Positions 8,962 through 18,115 of a stretch of 64,000 nt of DNA are shown here, piece after piece. The notes under the pieces are model-generated. The model had not been told where the DNA came from, ran no database searches, and worked only from the letters and a program-made list of their open reading frames with translations. Position numbers and translations under genes: made by a program. The stretch lies in the NCBI GenBank assembly GCA_041653015.1, contig JBAZGG010000002.1, positions 44,924 to 108,923 on the forward strand, written 5' to 3'. Numbering within the stretch: position 1 is the first letter of the stretch; each line of letters starts with the position of its first letter. This DNA is from JBAZGG01 sp041653015. Its GTDB lineage: Bacteria > Bacillota_I > Bacilli_A > RFN20 > CAG-826.

Positions 8962-9100
8962 TGCATGTAATGCAGCATGTAAATACGTTCTGTCCGATGA
9001 ATGGCACAATTAAAAGTAACCTAAGCTATGCGGTGAAAAGCTACTCATCCGAGAATTGGAATTTACGCCTTATTGCTTTATTTGCAAAGTGAAAGGAGAA
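8962..9100 (+). ncRNA. Structured leader of rpsD (probable S4 autoregulatory site)
   Basis: About 140 bases lie between the promoter and the rpsD Shine-Dalgarno with no open frame. The stretch has several complementary segments, for example GCATG and CATGC-like arms near 8960-8980 and AAGCTA/TAGCTT-like arms near 9025-9045. In Bacillus, S4 represses its own gene through such a leader. The fold and the S4 function are inferred from position and length. Confidence 0.6.
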
Positions 9101-9105
9101 AAATC

Positions 9106-9711
9106 ATGAGATACACAGGATCAGACTGGAAACGTTCACGTCGCCTTGGCTTTTCAACACTTGAAACCGGAAAAGAACTCGCTAAACGTCCTTATGGACC
9201 AGGCCAACACGGAAATTCACGAAAGAAAAAACCTTCAGAATTTGGCAAACAATTGATTGAGAAACAGAAACTTCGTCAAATGTATGGCATAAGTGAGCGC
9301 CAATTCCGACGCTTGTTCATCCTCGCATCGAATTCAAAGGAAATTACCGGTATGGCATTTCTAAAAATTCTCGAGTCACGCTTAGACAATTTAGTCTATC
9401 GTATGGGATTCGCTAGAACGAGAAAAGGTGCACGACAATTGGTCAATCATGGTCACATTACGATTAATGGCAAAAAAGTTGATATTCCATCATTTCTTTG
9501 CTCGGTCGGTGACAAGGTTGCACTCAAGGAATCTGACAAGAGTCTAAAGGTAGTCAAGGAATCACTTGAATCAAAGCCTTCAAATATCGCCTACGTAAAA
9601 GTAGATAGCGAAAAATTGATTGGCGAATTTGTAAGATTTCCTGATAGGAAAGAACTTCCTCAGGATGTCAGCGAAGCTCAAGTTATCGAATACTACAACC
9701 GCTTGCTCTAA
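9106..9711 (+). CDS. rpsD: 30S ribosomal protein S4
   Basis: S4 (201 residues) binds 16S rRNA and starts small-subunit assembly. The protein opens MRYTGSDWKRSRRLGFS, continues RPYGPGQHG and carries a C-terminal S4 RNA-binding domain (LDNLVYRMGFARTRKGARQ). The ATG at 9106 is chosen because GAAAGGAG lies just upstream; an in-frame TTG at 9073 has no such site. It is a single-gene unit with its own promoter, leader and terminator. Confidence 0.97.
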   Translation: MRYTGSDWKRSRRLGFSTLETGKELAKRPYGPGQHGNSRKKKPSEFGKQLIEKQKLRQMYGISERQFRRLFILASNSKEITGMAFLKILESRLDNLVYRMGFARTRKGARQLVNHGHITINGKKVDIPSFLCSVGDKVALKESDKSLKVVKESLESKPSNIAYVKVDSEKLIGEFVRFPDRKELPQDVSEAQVIEYYNRLL

Positions 9712-9772
9712 TCGCAAGAAAAAGACTGCGATGAGCTGTCAAACAGAAATATACAGTTCGCAAAAGTCATTT

Positions 9773-9810
9773 AAACCCCAAATCAGCTCGATGCTGAATT
9801 GGGGTTTTAT
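9773..9810 (+). terminator. Terminator of rpsD
   Basis: CCCCAAATCAGC (9776-9787) pairs with GCTGAATTGGGG (9793-9804) with one A-A mismatch and is followed by TTTT. The reverse strand also ends the stem in TTTAAA, so it may stop convergent transcription from the DUF1919 gene. The bases from here to 9918 hold nothing else I can recognise. Confidence 0.9.
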
Positions 9811-9918
9811 ATTGCGATGAGTATGTCGATCAAAAGTTTGTTTTAAGAGGATATAAAAAGATGCTGGCAATATCACAGAAAAAATGTACATCATGGCAAT
9901 CACGAAAAAGAGGAATAA

Positions 9919-10563
9919 TTATTCTTTTAAAAACGTTGCCCAATCAAATGAATCGAAATTTCTTTTTGTAGATAATCCGGCAAAACCCGCAATTGATCTG
10001 GTTGTGGTTTGGGTTTCTTTTTTTAGGAAGTCATTGAAGACGCAATCCTCAGTTAAAACCGCACCATTATTAATTCCGTAAAATAACACTTTTTTATACG
10101 GAATTTTCTCGAATAAATCCACTACTTTTTGATCTATTATCTGTTGAACTGCCATCACGCGAATATATTCAAAGTTTATACGATTTTTTCTTCTGTTCCA
10201 ATTTTCCTTAACGATTTCAAAATCTTTATCATGAGGAAAGTTCATAACAACATCAGGTAATCCCTCTACTTTTATGATTCCATGAGGATATGTCGAGTCT
10301 GGAATGATGAATTCATCAAAATCGGCACTGATGTATTTTTCAAGATTCGCAGCAAAATAATAGAAATCGTTATTGCGGAAATTCAGGTTGATCGTTGGAG
10401 TAAGAAACTGTTTTTTTAAATCGTGATATATGATTCCGCTCAAACAGCTTGATGCGATAATCGAAAAATCTTTGCTCATAAGCGAATCGGCAACCGGCTT
10501 GCATTTTTTTATTCGCTTTTCTTGATTTATTCTTTTAATTTTTTCTTTTAATTTCTCTAGCAT
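9919..10563 (-). CDS. DUF1919 family protein
   Basis: A 214-residue cytosolic protein. The segment FSIIASSCLSGIIYHDL and the downstream NWNRRKNRINFEYIRVM match the pattern of the DUF1919 family, often found near cell-surface polysaccharide genes, with unknown biochemistry. The frame is open upstream to a GTG at 10644. The ATG at 10563 is preferred because an extended -10 (TGTTATATT) lies six bases before it, giving a leaderless transcript, and the extra N-terminal residues look unlike the family. No polysaccharide genes are adjacent, so the role is unknown. Confidence 0.7.
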   Translation of the reverse strand: MLEKLKEKIKRINQEKRIKKCKPVADSLMSKDFSIIASSCLSGIIYHDLKKQFLTPTINLNFRNNDFYYFAANLEKYISADFDEFIIPDSTYPHGIIKVEGLPDVVMNFPHDKDFEIVKENWNRRKNRINFEYIRVMAVQQIIDQKVVDLFEKIPYKKVLFYGINNGAVLTEDCVFNDFLKKETQTTTRSIAGFAGLSTKRNFDSFDWATFLKE

Positions 10564-10569
10564 GGTATC

Positions 10570-10578
10570 AATATAACA
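10570..10578 (-). promoter_or_regulatory. Extended -10 placed for a leaderless start (DUF1919 gene)
   Basis: On the minus strand TGTTATATT is followed by six bases and then the ATG at 10563. No Shine-Dalgarno is present, so transcription would begin at or next to the start codon. Confidence 0.6.
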
Positions 10579-10736
10579 TGTTTGGAAATTTAATAAAATA
10601 ATTAAACCGGTTCTATGGAAGTGAGAAAGTCTGCATTTCTTCACCTAGAACAAAATTCGATTTATTCTTCTAAAAACTTTTACGAACCGTTTACTTTTGC
10701 TCGGCTATTTCACGCGGTTGTAATTTTTAGTTTTTT

Positions 10737-11990
10737 CTATTTCAGTTCCACTAAGTAATAATTCTTTTTACCGCGGCGTATGATGACATATTCGCTAAAC
10801 ATCGTGTCTTTTTTGCTCACGATTTTAGATAGATCAAGACACTTCTCCCCATTGATAGAAATGGAACCATTACCGATGAATTCTTTCGCTTCTCTTTTTG
10901 ATGATGCCGCTTTGATTGACACCAACAACTCGTCAAGAGCAACGTCGGCATGTGCCCTAATTTTTAATGAGCCAAGTAGCTCTTCAATATTATCTTTTGA
11001 TAGTTGTTTGACATCTCCAGAAAATAATACTTCAGACATCATTTTTGCTTCCTGAGCTTTTTGTTTGCCGTGCACGAGGGTGACTAATTCCATAGCGAGA
11101 GTTTTTTGGGCGATTCTCGCACCGAGGTTTTCTTGATGTTCTTTGCTCAATGAAGAAATTCTCTCGCTATCGAGGAAAGAAAATATTTTTAAATATTTAA
11201 TAGCGTCTTCGTCTCCGACATTAATAGAATATTGATACAGTTTATAAGGCGATGTCAATTTTGAATCAAGATACAAAGCGCCACCTTCTGATTTTCCAAA
11301 TTTCTTACCATTGCTATCCAAAATCAAATGAGTGGTCATGGCTCCCACTTCCGTCTCATTTCCTTCAATCTTTCTTATTAGTTCAAGCCCACTAGTTAAA
11401 TTGCCCCATTGATCACTTCCGCCAATTTGAATATTGCATCCAAAGTTCTTATGCAGAGTATAGAAATCGATCGCTTGCATGATCGTATAAGAAAATTCGG
11501 TATAGCTAATACCGCTTTCTAATCGAGAAGCGATAATCTCTTTATTCAAAAGGTAATTAACCGGAAAATATTTACCAAAATCGCGAAGATAATCGAGCAT
11601 GTTCATCGAACTAAACCAATCATAGTTATTGATGAGAATTCCTTTTTGTGGATCTTCTAAATCTAAAAACCGCGATAGTTGTTTACGAATCGCTTGCGTA
11701 TTTGTCTCAATAGCTTTTTTATCGAGAAGATTTCTCTCCTTAGATTTTCCACTCGGATCGCCGATCATACCGGTTGCACCACCGACGACAGCGACAATTC
11801 GATGACCAGCTTTTTGAAAGCGCATTAGAATGGTGATTGGAACTAAATTGCCGATGTGCATCGAAGCGGCACTAGGATCAAAGCCACAATATATGGTCTG
11901 TTTCTTTGAAAGCAACTTTGACACCTCATCCTCACTAGAAAAATCTTTGATTAGACCACGATATTTTAAATCGATTAGAATGTTTTCCAT
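10737..11990 (-). CDS. tyrS: Tyrosyl-tRNA synthetase
   Basis: TyrRS (417 residues) charges tRNA-Tyr. The class I signature is HIGN in SMHIGNLVP, the second is KFGKS in GKKFGKSEGG, and a C-terminal S4-like RNA-binding domain follows. The ATG at 11990 is chosen because AAGGAG, which also encodes the last two residues of the upstream regulator, sits five bases before it. The gene follows ccpA with translational coupling and shares its promoter; I see no T-box in front of it, unlike thrS. Confidence 0.96.
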   Translation of the reverse strand: MENILIDLKYRGLIKDFSSEDEVSKLLSKKQTIYCGFDPSAASMHIGNLVPITILMRFQKAGHRIVAVVGGATGMIGDPSGKSKERNLLDKKAIETNTQAIRKQLSRFLDLEDPQKGILINNYDWFSSMNMLDYLRDFGKYFPVNYLLNKEIIASRLESGISYTEFSYTIMQAIDFYTLHKNFGCNIQIGGSDQWGNLTSGLELIRKIEGNETEVGAMTTHLILDSNGKKFGKSEGGALYLDSKLTSPYKLYQYSINVGDEDAIKYLKIFSFLDSERISSLSKEHQENLGARIAQKTLAMELVTLVHGKQKAQEAKMMSEVLFSGDVKQLSKDNIEELLGSLKIRAHADVALDELLVSIKAASSKREAKEFIGNGSISINGEKCLDLSKIVSKKDTMFSEYVIIRRGKKNYYLVELK

Positions 11991-11992
11991 AT

Positions 11993-12994
11993 TCACTCCT
12001 TTGTTGAATTTCTTTTAATATATTTAGATTCAAATCGATAAGTCTTCTCTAGAAGTTCATGATTTGACAAATCGATCAGCATATACATGGCTCTTTTCCC
12101 GACTTCTTGCATGTCGAGTGACAAGCTTGAAATGGTCGGTCGAATAATGGTGGCATATTTCGTTCCTATGACGGACAGAACTTCAACATCGTTAGGAACG
12201 CTTAATCCTGAATCGGTTGCGGCGTTTGCGATAGCGGCGGCAATAGAATCTCTCGCAGCGATAAAATAGCCAGATTTAGTCTTTTTGAAAAACTCTAGGA
12301 AATCACTGTATGTTCTCGTATATGAATCATCGACATTAAAAATGCGATACGGCTTATTAAGAGAATCGTGCAAGCTGATAAAAGACTTTTCAATTCTTGT
12401 AAATAATCTCCCTGCGTTATGAACGTGTAAAAAGAAGGCTAATTTATCTCCACTATTGGAATAATAATTGGTCAATATCTTCTTCAGAGTGTTCTCGTAT
12501 GAAAAATTGATACAACCGACTCGATCACCTGTAATTTTATTGTTTATAACAATAGTAGGAACTGAATAAGAATTGATTTTTTCAATATCATCTATATCGA
12601 GTTCATCATCAAAAATGATTGCCCCATCGACATGGGACGTGATAACTTTTTCAACCATACTAATCGCGTCATCATGGCTATGAGATGTCACGAATAGTGT
12701 GAGAACAAATCCTTTTTCTTTTGCAACGTCAGTAATCCCATTCAACATATTCGAAATATAGACATAATTTGCCGAAGGAATGACAACGCCAATATTGGTT
12801 GTTCTATTTGTGGCCAGCGCTTGAGCGAGACCAGACGGCTTATATCCGAGTTTTTTGATGGTTTCCTCGACTTTTTTTCTCGTCGATTCCGTTACGTTTC
12901 CTTGCTTGTTTATAACGCGAGAGACGGTGGCCAAAGATACTCCGCTCGCCTTTGCAACTTCATAAATCGTCACTCTCTCTTTTAAATTATTCAT
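11993..12994 (-). CDS. ccpA: LacI-family regulator, probable CcpA
   Basis: A 333-residue LacI/GalR-type repressor. Residues 1-60 hold the helix-turn-helix (TIYEVAKASGVSLATVSRV) and the hinge helix (LAQALA); the rest is a periplasmic-binding-protein-like core. The N-terminal third resembles CcpA, the carbon catabolite regulator. The neighbours tyrS and rpsD are also CcpA's neighbours in Bacillus, which supports that identity. The start at 12994 is preferred over an in-frame TTG at 13015. The gene has its own promoter with two operators and is cotranscribed with tyrS. The effector (HPr-Ser-P or a sugar) is not visible here. Confidence 0.8.
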   Translation of the reverse strand: MNNLKERVTIYEVAKASGVSLATVSRVINKQGNVTESTRKKVEETIKKLGYKPSGLAQALATNRTTNIGVVIPSANYVYISNMLNGITDVAKEKGFVLTLFVTSHSHDDAISMVEKVITSHVDGAIIFDDELDIDDIEKINSYSVPTIVINNKITGDRVGCINFSYENTLKKILTNYYSNSGDKLAFFLHVHNAGRLFTRIEKSFISLHDSLNKPYRIFNVDDSYTRTYSDFLEFFKKTKSGYFIAARDSIAAAIANAATDSGLSVPNDVEVLSVIGTKYATIIRPTISSLSLDMQEVGKRAMYMLIDLSNHELLEKTYRFESKYIKRNSTKE

Positions 12995-13023
12995 AGAATA
13001 AACACCCCAATCCAACTTTTTTC

Positions 13024-13052
13024 ATTATAAATGAAAATATTTTCATAATCAA
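13024..13052 (-). promoter_or_regulatory. Promoter of ccpA-tyrS
   Basis: On the minus strand TTGATT (13047-13052) and TATAAT (13024-13029) are separated by exactly 17 bases. The spacer is occupied by one operator and a second lies against the -35, so the product is expected to repress itself. Confidence 0.87.
13032..13045. promoter_or_regulatory. Operator 1 (cre-like) within the ccpA promoter spacer
   Basis: TGAAAATATTTTCA is a perfect 14-base palindrome of LacI-family operator shape. It fills the spacer between -35 and -10 of the ccpA promoter. Confidence 0.82.
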
Positions 13053-13066
13053 TGAAAGCATTTTCA
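13053..13066. promoter_or_regulatory. Operator 2 (cre-like) just upstream of the ccpA -35
   Basis: TGAAAGCATTTTCA differs little from the catabolite-response element TGAAAGCGTTTTCA. Its centre is 21 bases, two helical turns, from operator 1, so two dimers could bind the same face. Confidence 0.82.
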
Positions 13067-13076
13067 TAATCGATTA

Positions 13077-14180
13077 TCAATAGATGGGATAAGGGACTCG
13101 TTTTAATCTATTCGAATGAACATCTCGACGACCTTCTTTAGCTTCGGGATTGCCATTCAACATCACTAGATCACCTGTATAGCCAACAGTCATGTTGTTT
13201 ATAAATGCCGTGCCGACACCATATAGATCAACAGGGACGCCAAGTCTCACCCATTGGTTAATCTTCTCGGCCGTAAATGAACTAGACACAACAATTTTAA
13301 CATAATTAAAACCATCGTCATCGAGAGCTTTACGGAGAGCAAAAATCAACTCTTTACAAACGCCATGTGGATCAAACCCGCTGGTATCTTTATCATCGAA
13401 ATAGTGATCGACGAGCGCTTTTGATGTATCGACGCGAACAGCGTGAAGAACTGGTCCTAGATGGCGAGCTAAAAGCAAAGAATCAGTGATCACATCATTG
13501 TTGTAATCGATGAGAGCAGTAACTTTTTCATCTGGAAAGGTTTGATGATAGACGTCGGATGCTTTGCAGATATCGCCGCCACATACTTGTATGAGAGCGT
13601 GTGGCATCGTACCCATTCCTTTGCCACCCCACCAAAATCCTTGAGCATCAGTAGATACTCTTTTTACTCCAGCGATATACGTGGCGTATCCGTCACCGAT
13701 TTGTGTCAGATAGTCATCTTGTCGATCAGCCATTGAGAATATCGGTTTTCCATTTAACACTTTAACAACCCAATACACATTAGTAGCCACGCTCGACCTC
13801 CTGGACAAAATACCATCGATCATGCTCTCGAGAAAGCCGAATGTTTCATATATGCCAGTTATTTTTAATACTGGTTCATTAGCAGTGATGATGTCGCCAT
13901 CGTTCAGAGCATCAATCTCAAGTTTTTCAGGATGATCAGCAAAGGCGTGGACAAGGGCGATCGATTCATCAATTCCACAAGCCATCGCATCATCTGTTCT
14001 TTGAAAAAACTGCATAGTGACAGTCTGATAAGGACATTTTTTTTGAACAATCTCTCTCGTTTTTAAAAAATAATTGGCGGAATAAAAGCCTGTTCGTAAT
14101 TTGTTATCAAAACGAAAGGTTTTATTGGTTAAACGAGATATCTTCCCCTGCTCTTTAAGCGCTATTTCCAATTCTTCCAT
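13077..14180 (-). CDS. pncB: Nicotinate phosphoribosyltransferase
   Basis: A 367-residue enzyme that makes nicotinate mononucleotide from nicotinate and PRPP in the NAD salvage pathway. Family features are QFFQRTDDAMACG near residue 60, STDAQGFWWGGKGMGTMPHAL in the middle and VSSSFTAEKI followed by DLYGVGTAF near the C-terminus. The ATG at 14180 has AAGGAG six bases upstream and overlaps the stop of the M42 peptidase. It is the last gene of the coaX operon, so two cofactor pathways (CoA and NAD) share a transcript. The paralogous quinolinate enzyme NadC is less likely given the motifs. Confidence 0.88.
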   Translation of the reverse strand: MEELEIALKEQGKISRLTNKTFRFDNKLRTGFYSANYFLKTREIVQKKCPYQTVTMQFFQRTDDAMACGIDESIALVHAFADHPEKLEIDALNDGDIITANEPVLKITGIYETFGFLESMIDGILSRRSSVATNVYWVVKVLNGKPIFSMADRQDDYLTQIGDGYATYIAGVKRVSTDAQGFWWGGKGMGTMPHALIQVCGGDICKASDVYHQTFPDEKVTALIDYNNDVITDSLLLARHLGPVLHAVRVDTSKALVDHYFDDKDTSGFDPHGVCKELIFALRKALDDDGFNYVKIVVSSSFTAEKINQWVRLGVPVDLYGVGTAFINNMTVGYTGDLVMLNGNPEAKEGRRDVHSNRLKRVPYPIY

Positions 14181-15262
14181 CACTCTCTCTCCTTTTTAAA
14201 TTTATCGATCTGTTCTTTATTGAGATGATCGAGCATATAGACTAGCGAACGCTTTGCTGCTAAATAATCCTCAACATCTATTATAGAACTTGGGCTATGA
14301 ATGCCGCGAGCACATATGCAATGCGTGATGGTTAAAACTCCATCGTGATTCTTATGAATCTCACCAGCATCCGTTGATCCAGGAGAATCAAAGTATTGAT
14401 ATTTCGAATTCGTTTGTTTACAAGCGTCAATTTGAAAGGCTAATAGCTCAGGAAAGGCGATCATCGATTTATCAAAATAGCGGATGAGCACTCCTTCACC
14501 CAGCTTGCCCCAATCATCTGTTGTTCCATTTGAATCGCGCGCCGGAGAACAATCTAAAACGATGGCGAGATCAGGTCCGATGGAGTTTGAAGCTGTCACA
14601 GCGCCTCTTAATCCAACTTCTTCTTGAACAGTACCACCGAGATATAGATCGAATGGGTATTCTTTATTGCGTATTTCTTGCAGTACATCGACGATCAAGG
14701 CTATGCCGTAGCGATCATCAAAAGCTTTGCTGAGCAATCTTTTCCCATTGTTAAGCACTTCGAATCCACCATCTAGGACGATCATTGCCCCTGGATAAAC
14801 ACCGGCTCTAAGAGCTTCTTTATCAGACGTAAAACCGAAATCGAAGCATAAATCTTCAATGTTAATATTTTTGCTTTTATCGTCGAGAAGATGCGGAGGA
14901 ATTGCCGAAATTGTGCCATGGATGTATTTCCCGCGCTTCGTTTTCATACTGACGCGATGCGCTTGAAGAGAATACTGTGATATTCCACCGATTGGGGTGC
15001 ACGTCAAAAGACCGGTTGAATTGATTTTAATCACGAGGAATCCAACTTCATCCATATGCCCACAAATCATGATTTTTGAAGCATTGACAATCTTTGATTT
15101 TTTTATAGCAAAAACTGACCCTAGATTGTCGGTCATAATTTCAAGATTTTGTTTGTTAAAACAAGTGATCAGATATTTAGCCACTTCGTTCTCTTGACCT
15201 GAAATCGCATGTAATTGCGTTAAATTCTCAAGCGATTTAATCTGCTTTTTTCCTAATAGCAT
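14180..15262 (-). CDS. M42-family aminopeptidase
   Basis: A 360-residue metallo-aminopeptidase of the M42 (glutamyl aminopeptidase/PepA-like) family, cytosolic and usually a dodecamer. Metal ligands and catalytic residues show as GHMDEVGF, AFDDRYG, VQEEVGLRGA and a late H in THCICARGIHSP. It lies three bases after trmB and overlaps pncB. In Bacillus similar peptidase genes also lie near trmB. It likely finishes digestion of peptides to amino acids. Confidence 0.92.
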   Translation of the reverse strand: MLLGKKQIKSLENLTQLHAISGQENEVAKYLITCFNKQNLEIMTDNLGSVFAIKKSKIVNASKIMICGHMDEVGFLVIKINSTGLLTCTPIGGISQYSLQAHRVSMKTKRGKYIHGTISAIPPHLLDDKSKNINIEDLCFDFGFTSDKEALRAGVYPGAMIVLDGGFEVLNNGKRLLSKAFDDRYGIALIVDVLQEIRNKEYPFDLYLGGTVQEEVGLRGAVTASNSIGPDLAIVLDCSPARDSNGTTDDWGKLGEGVLIRYFDKSMIAFPELLAFQIDACKQTNSKYQYFDSPGSTDAGEIHKNHDGVLTITHCICARGIHSPSSIIDVEDYLAAKRSLVYMLDHLNKEQIDKFKKERE

Positions 15263-15265
15263 ATC

Positions 15266-15886
15266 CTATTCCTTTCTTGCCACGATACGGTAGATTATCT
15301 GGCCGTTTTTCCGAAATTGTTTTTCATATTCGCTCATGGCGTCAAATTCATCATCACCAGCATAATTGTCATTCGTTGAAACCAATTGAAATGGTGATTC
15401 TTTTATTGCGAGAAGACTGAATTCATACAAATCCTTTTTATCAGTCTTGACAAAGAGGCATCCTTTCGAATGAAGCATACGAGCATATTGTATCAAATTA
15501 TCAGAATAAGTGAGACGTCTTTTCGTGTGCCTTCGCTTGGGCCAAGGATCAGAAAAATTGAGAAAAATTGAATTAAAAGAGGCATCGGGAATGACATCAA
15601 AAGTTTGAGCTATGTCACCGACATATAAGCGAATGTTCGTCAGACCTGAATCGACAATTTTTTTCGCTGCAATACCTGACACAGTCATGTTTTTTTCGAT
15701 GCCGAGGAATTTCAAATCAGGGAACTTGGTCGCTAAAGAAATGATGAAATCTCCTTTTCCGAAACCTATTTCGAGATGAACATTGCCACTATCAAAAAAA
15801 CCATTAGAAAAATCTAATTGAGAAAAAACCAGATCAGAATGTTGATCGATGTATGGCTTGGCCCACGCTTTATACTTCACTCGCAT
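15266..15886 (-). CDS. trmB: tRNA (guanine-N7)-methyltransferase
   Basis: TrmB (206 residues) methylates G46 in the tRNA variable loop using SAM. The SAM site is LEIGFGKGDF and the family signature is NFSDPWPKRRHTKRR. It overlaps the end of the upstream peptidase gene by 17 bases and is followed within four bases by the M42 gene. Confidence 0.96.
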   Translation of the reverse strand: MRVKYKAWAKPYIDQHSDLVFSQLDFSNGFFDSGNVHLEIGFGKGDFIISLATKFPDLKFLGIEKNMTVSGIAAKKIVDSGLTNIRLYVGDIAQTFDVIPDASFNSIFLNFSDPWPKRRHTKRRLTYSDNLIQYARMLHSKGCLFVKTDKKDLYEFSLLAIKESPFQLVSTNDNYAGDDEFDAMSEYEKQFRKNGQIIYRIVARKE

Positions 15887-17237
15887 CTTTAAGAGTCCCT
15901 AATCGATATATGGCATCAGCGTATATCGCAATGCACTTATAAAAGTTTTTAATATTCATGTATTCATCAGGTTCGTGCATATGAGTATTCTCATTTGGAA
16001 ACGTTGGGCCAAAAGCCACAGTGTTTTTGGCTTCTTTTGCATAAGTGCCACCGCCGAGAGAAATCGGCTTTGCTCTTCTGTCCTTGACATAGTCAATATA
16101 CGTATTCAGCAACGTGGTGACCAAAAATGACTTTCGATCGAAGAGCAGCACATCACTTTTAGATAGCAATTTCGTCTTCGTTTTGAGCGTGGAATCATAT
16201 TTTTGAATCGTGAGAGATGCATCAATTTTTTCAGGGTAACGAAAGTTAGTGACATATTCAATAATCCCATCTCGATATTTAAGAATTCCAATATTGAAAG
16301 TCGTGTCGCCCAGATCAGATGAGGTAGCAAAACATCCAAATTTTCGACCAGATGAGTCCTGAATCTTGTCCACGAAAGATTTTAAGTCCGATATTTGGAA
16401 AAAATCAGCGATGGCATTCAAAGAGATAATCGCCGCATTTTTCCCAAGTTCTGGAACAGAACCATGGGCAGATTTTCCTAAAAAACGTATCATCTGACCT
16501 GTTCTCATAAATTCAATCTTGCGATCATCAAGAAAACTAATGAATTCCTGCGGAATCTCGTCAAATACGACATCGGCCCTATCGATCACCGCATTAGTAA
16601 CCACTCCAGCATCAATCGATTTGATATTTGGCAAAAGTATCGAAAAAGTCGATTTAAAATTCGCGATGCCTTTTTCACCATATACGACGGGAAAATCGGC
16701 ATCAGGAGTCATTCCATATGTAGGGATTTCACCATGATAGACATCGAAATAATAATCTAAGCACGAAGATCCTCTTTCTTCATCGCCTCCGACCACGAAT
16801 TTAACTCGAAAATCTCTGATTAAACCATTATCTTTTAGAAGTTTGATAGCGAAAAATGAAGCGAGCATAGGACCTTTGTCATCGCTTGTCCCCCGACCAT
16901 AAATCTTTCCATCTTTTATAAAGGGAATAAACGGGTCGTTTGACCAGATGCCTGTGGGTGGAACGACATCAGCATGAGAATATACAGAGATTAAGCGTTT
17001 GCCTTGACCGAAAGATAGTTCAACGGCACGCCCATCTATATTCTTTCTTTCAAAACCAAAAACATCGCCGAGATGATCGACCGCCTTGAGCATTTTGGCT
17101 ACACCTCGACCGTATGGCTCATCGCCAGAGATCGTTTTTTCATCATAAACGGAATCGATCATGATAAATTCCATTAAGGTGCCCAAAGCAAAATCGTAAT
17201 ATTTAGCCGCTAGTTTTTCAAAATTAATTCTAGGCAT
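15870..17237 (-). CDS. pepV: M20-family dipeptidase (PepV/Sapep type)
   Basis: A 455-residue zinc dipeptidase. Metal and catalytic residues appear as SHADVVP, GRGTSDDKGP and GGDEERGSSC, in the order and spacing of PepV. A lid/dimer domain occupies the middle of the chain. The gene overlaps coaX by eight bases and trmB by 17, within the same operon. With the M42 enzyme it makes a two-peptidase set for intracellular peptide use. Confidence 0.93.
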   Translation of the reverse strand: MPRINFEKLAAKYYDFALGTLMEFIMIDSVYDEKTISGDEPYGRGVAKMLKAVDHLGDVFGFERKNIDGRAVELSFGQGKRLISVYSHADVVPPTGIWSNDPFIPFIKDGKIYGRGTSDDKGPMLASFFAIKLLKDNGLIRDFRVKFVVGGDEERGSSCLDYYFDVYHGEIPTYGMTPDADFPVVYGEKGIANFKSTFSILLPNIKSIDAGVVTNAVIDRADVVFDEIPQEFISFLDDRKIEFMRTGQMIRFLGKSAHGSVPELGKNAAIISLNAIADFFQISDLKSFVDKIQDSSGRKFGCFATSSDLGDTTFNIGILKYRDGIIEYVTNFRYPEKIDASLTIQKYDSTLKTKTKLLSKSDVLLFDRKSFLVTTLLNTYIDYVKDRRAKPISLGGGTYAKEAKNTVAFGPTFPNENTHMHEPDEYMNIKNFYKCIAIYADAIYRLGTLKDASEV

Positions 17238-18003
17238 GTGTTTTTACCTCGCTTTTCTTATAGATGATCGCTAGACCATCAATCGACAAATTTTCATCAT
17301 AGATATAATCGCAAAAAATACTGCGAAAATGTTGTGCGTTGCCGCCCGTTAGAACTACTTTAGCATCATAGCCTAACTCTTTAATAAAATCAGAGATCAA
17401 GCCTCTAACCAAATGGTTTGTGCCATAGAATATTCCCGAACTGACACTCTCTTTTGTGCTCTTGCCGATCACACTGCCAATTTTTTCCAATGAAACCGAT
17501 GGTATCAATGATGTGCTCGATGATAAAGAGCGAAGTGATAATCCAACACCAATCGTTATTACGCCACCGATAAAAATTCCATTTCTGTCAACCGCAAAAA
17601 TTTTGTTGGCCGTCCCTAAATCCACAATGAAAATTGGATAGCCATATTTTGTTACTGCTCCAACGGCATCGGCCACGAGATCGCTGCCCAATTCTTTTGG
17701 TTGATCAATCTTTATCGTCAATCCAGTTTTAATACCGCTTTGGAGCAATAAAACATTGATACCTGTGCATTTAGTAACCATCGCTGAGATCGTCTTTGTC
17801 AAAGAGGGAACAACGCTCGAAAGAATACAATCAGAAATGTGACCAACCAAAACATTTTCTTTTAGAAAAATTTTGAAGTTGAGCGCATATTCATCAATTG
17901 TTTTATTCAAATCAGTAGCGATTGTGTGCGTGCATTTAAGCTTGTCATTATCATAAACACCAAATTTTATCATGGTGTTTCCCATATCGATACAAAGCAG
18001 CAT
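17230..18003 (-). CDS. coaX: Type III pantothenate kinase
   Basis: CoaX (257 residues) carries out the first step of coenzyme A synthesis. The N-terminal phosphate loop CIDMGNTMIKFGVYD, the central IVDLGTANKIF and the late LTGGNA are typical of the type III enzyme. The ATG at 18003 is chosen for its GGAGG; a longer frame upstream lacks one. A TATAAT on this strand at about 18048-18053 is the likely -10 of the five-gene operon coaX-pepV-trmB-M42-pncB. Confidence 0.93.
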   Translation of the reverse strand: MLLCIDMGNTMIKFGVYDNDKLKCTHTIATDLNKTIDEYALNFKIFLKENVLVGHISDCILSSVVPSLTKTISAMVTKCTGINVLLLQSGIKTGLTIKIDQPKELGSDLVADAVGAVTKYGYPIFIVDLGTANKIFAVDRNGIFIGGVITIGVGLSLRSLSSSTSLIPSVSLEKIGSVIGKSTKESVSSGIFYGTNHLVRGLISDFIKELGYDAKVVLTGGNAQHFRSIFCDYIYDENLSIDGLAIIYKKSEVKTHA

Positions 18004-18080
18004 AGAACATCCTCCGCTTCCACCTTCAAAAAAGTGTGGTGCGCCTATATTATACACGCTTCGCGTATTGCGCGCACATC

Positions 18081-18109
18081 TTGTTAATTAAACAAAATAA
18101 ACATAGAAT
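18081..18109 (+). promoter_or_regulatory. Promoter placed for a leaderless lipoprotein mRNA
   Basis: TTGTTA at 18081-18086 and TAGAAT at 18104-18109 are 17 bases apart. Only six bases lie between the -10 and the ATG at 18116, so the transcript should begin at the start codon. Confidence 0.7.
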
Positions 18110-18115
18110 AAAGGC

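Noticed and set aside
10564..10644. Longer DUF1919 protein starting with GTG at 10644
   Set aside because: The extra residues lie upstream of a strong extended -10, have no Shine-Dalgarno and do not resemble the family.
10645..10736. Terminator after tyrS
   Set aside because: Only weak complementary pieces (ACCG/CGGT) are present with no good stem plus T run, so I did not list one.
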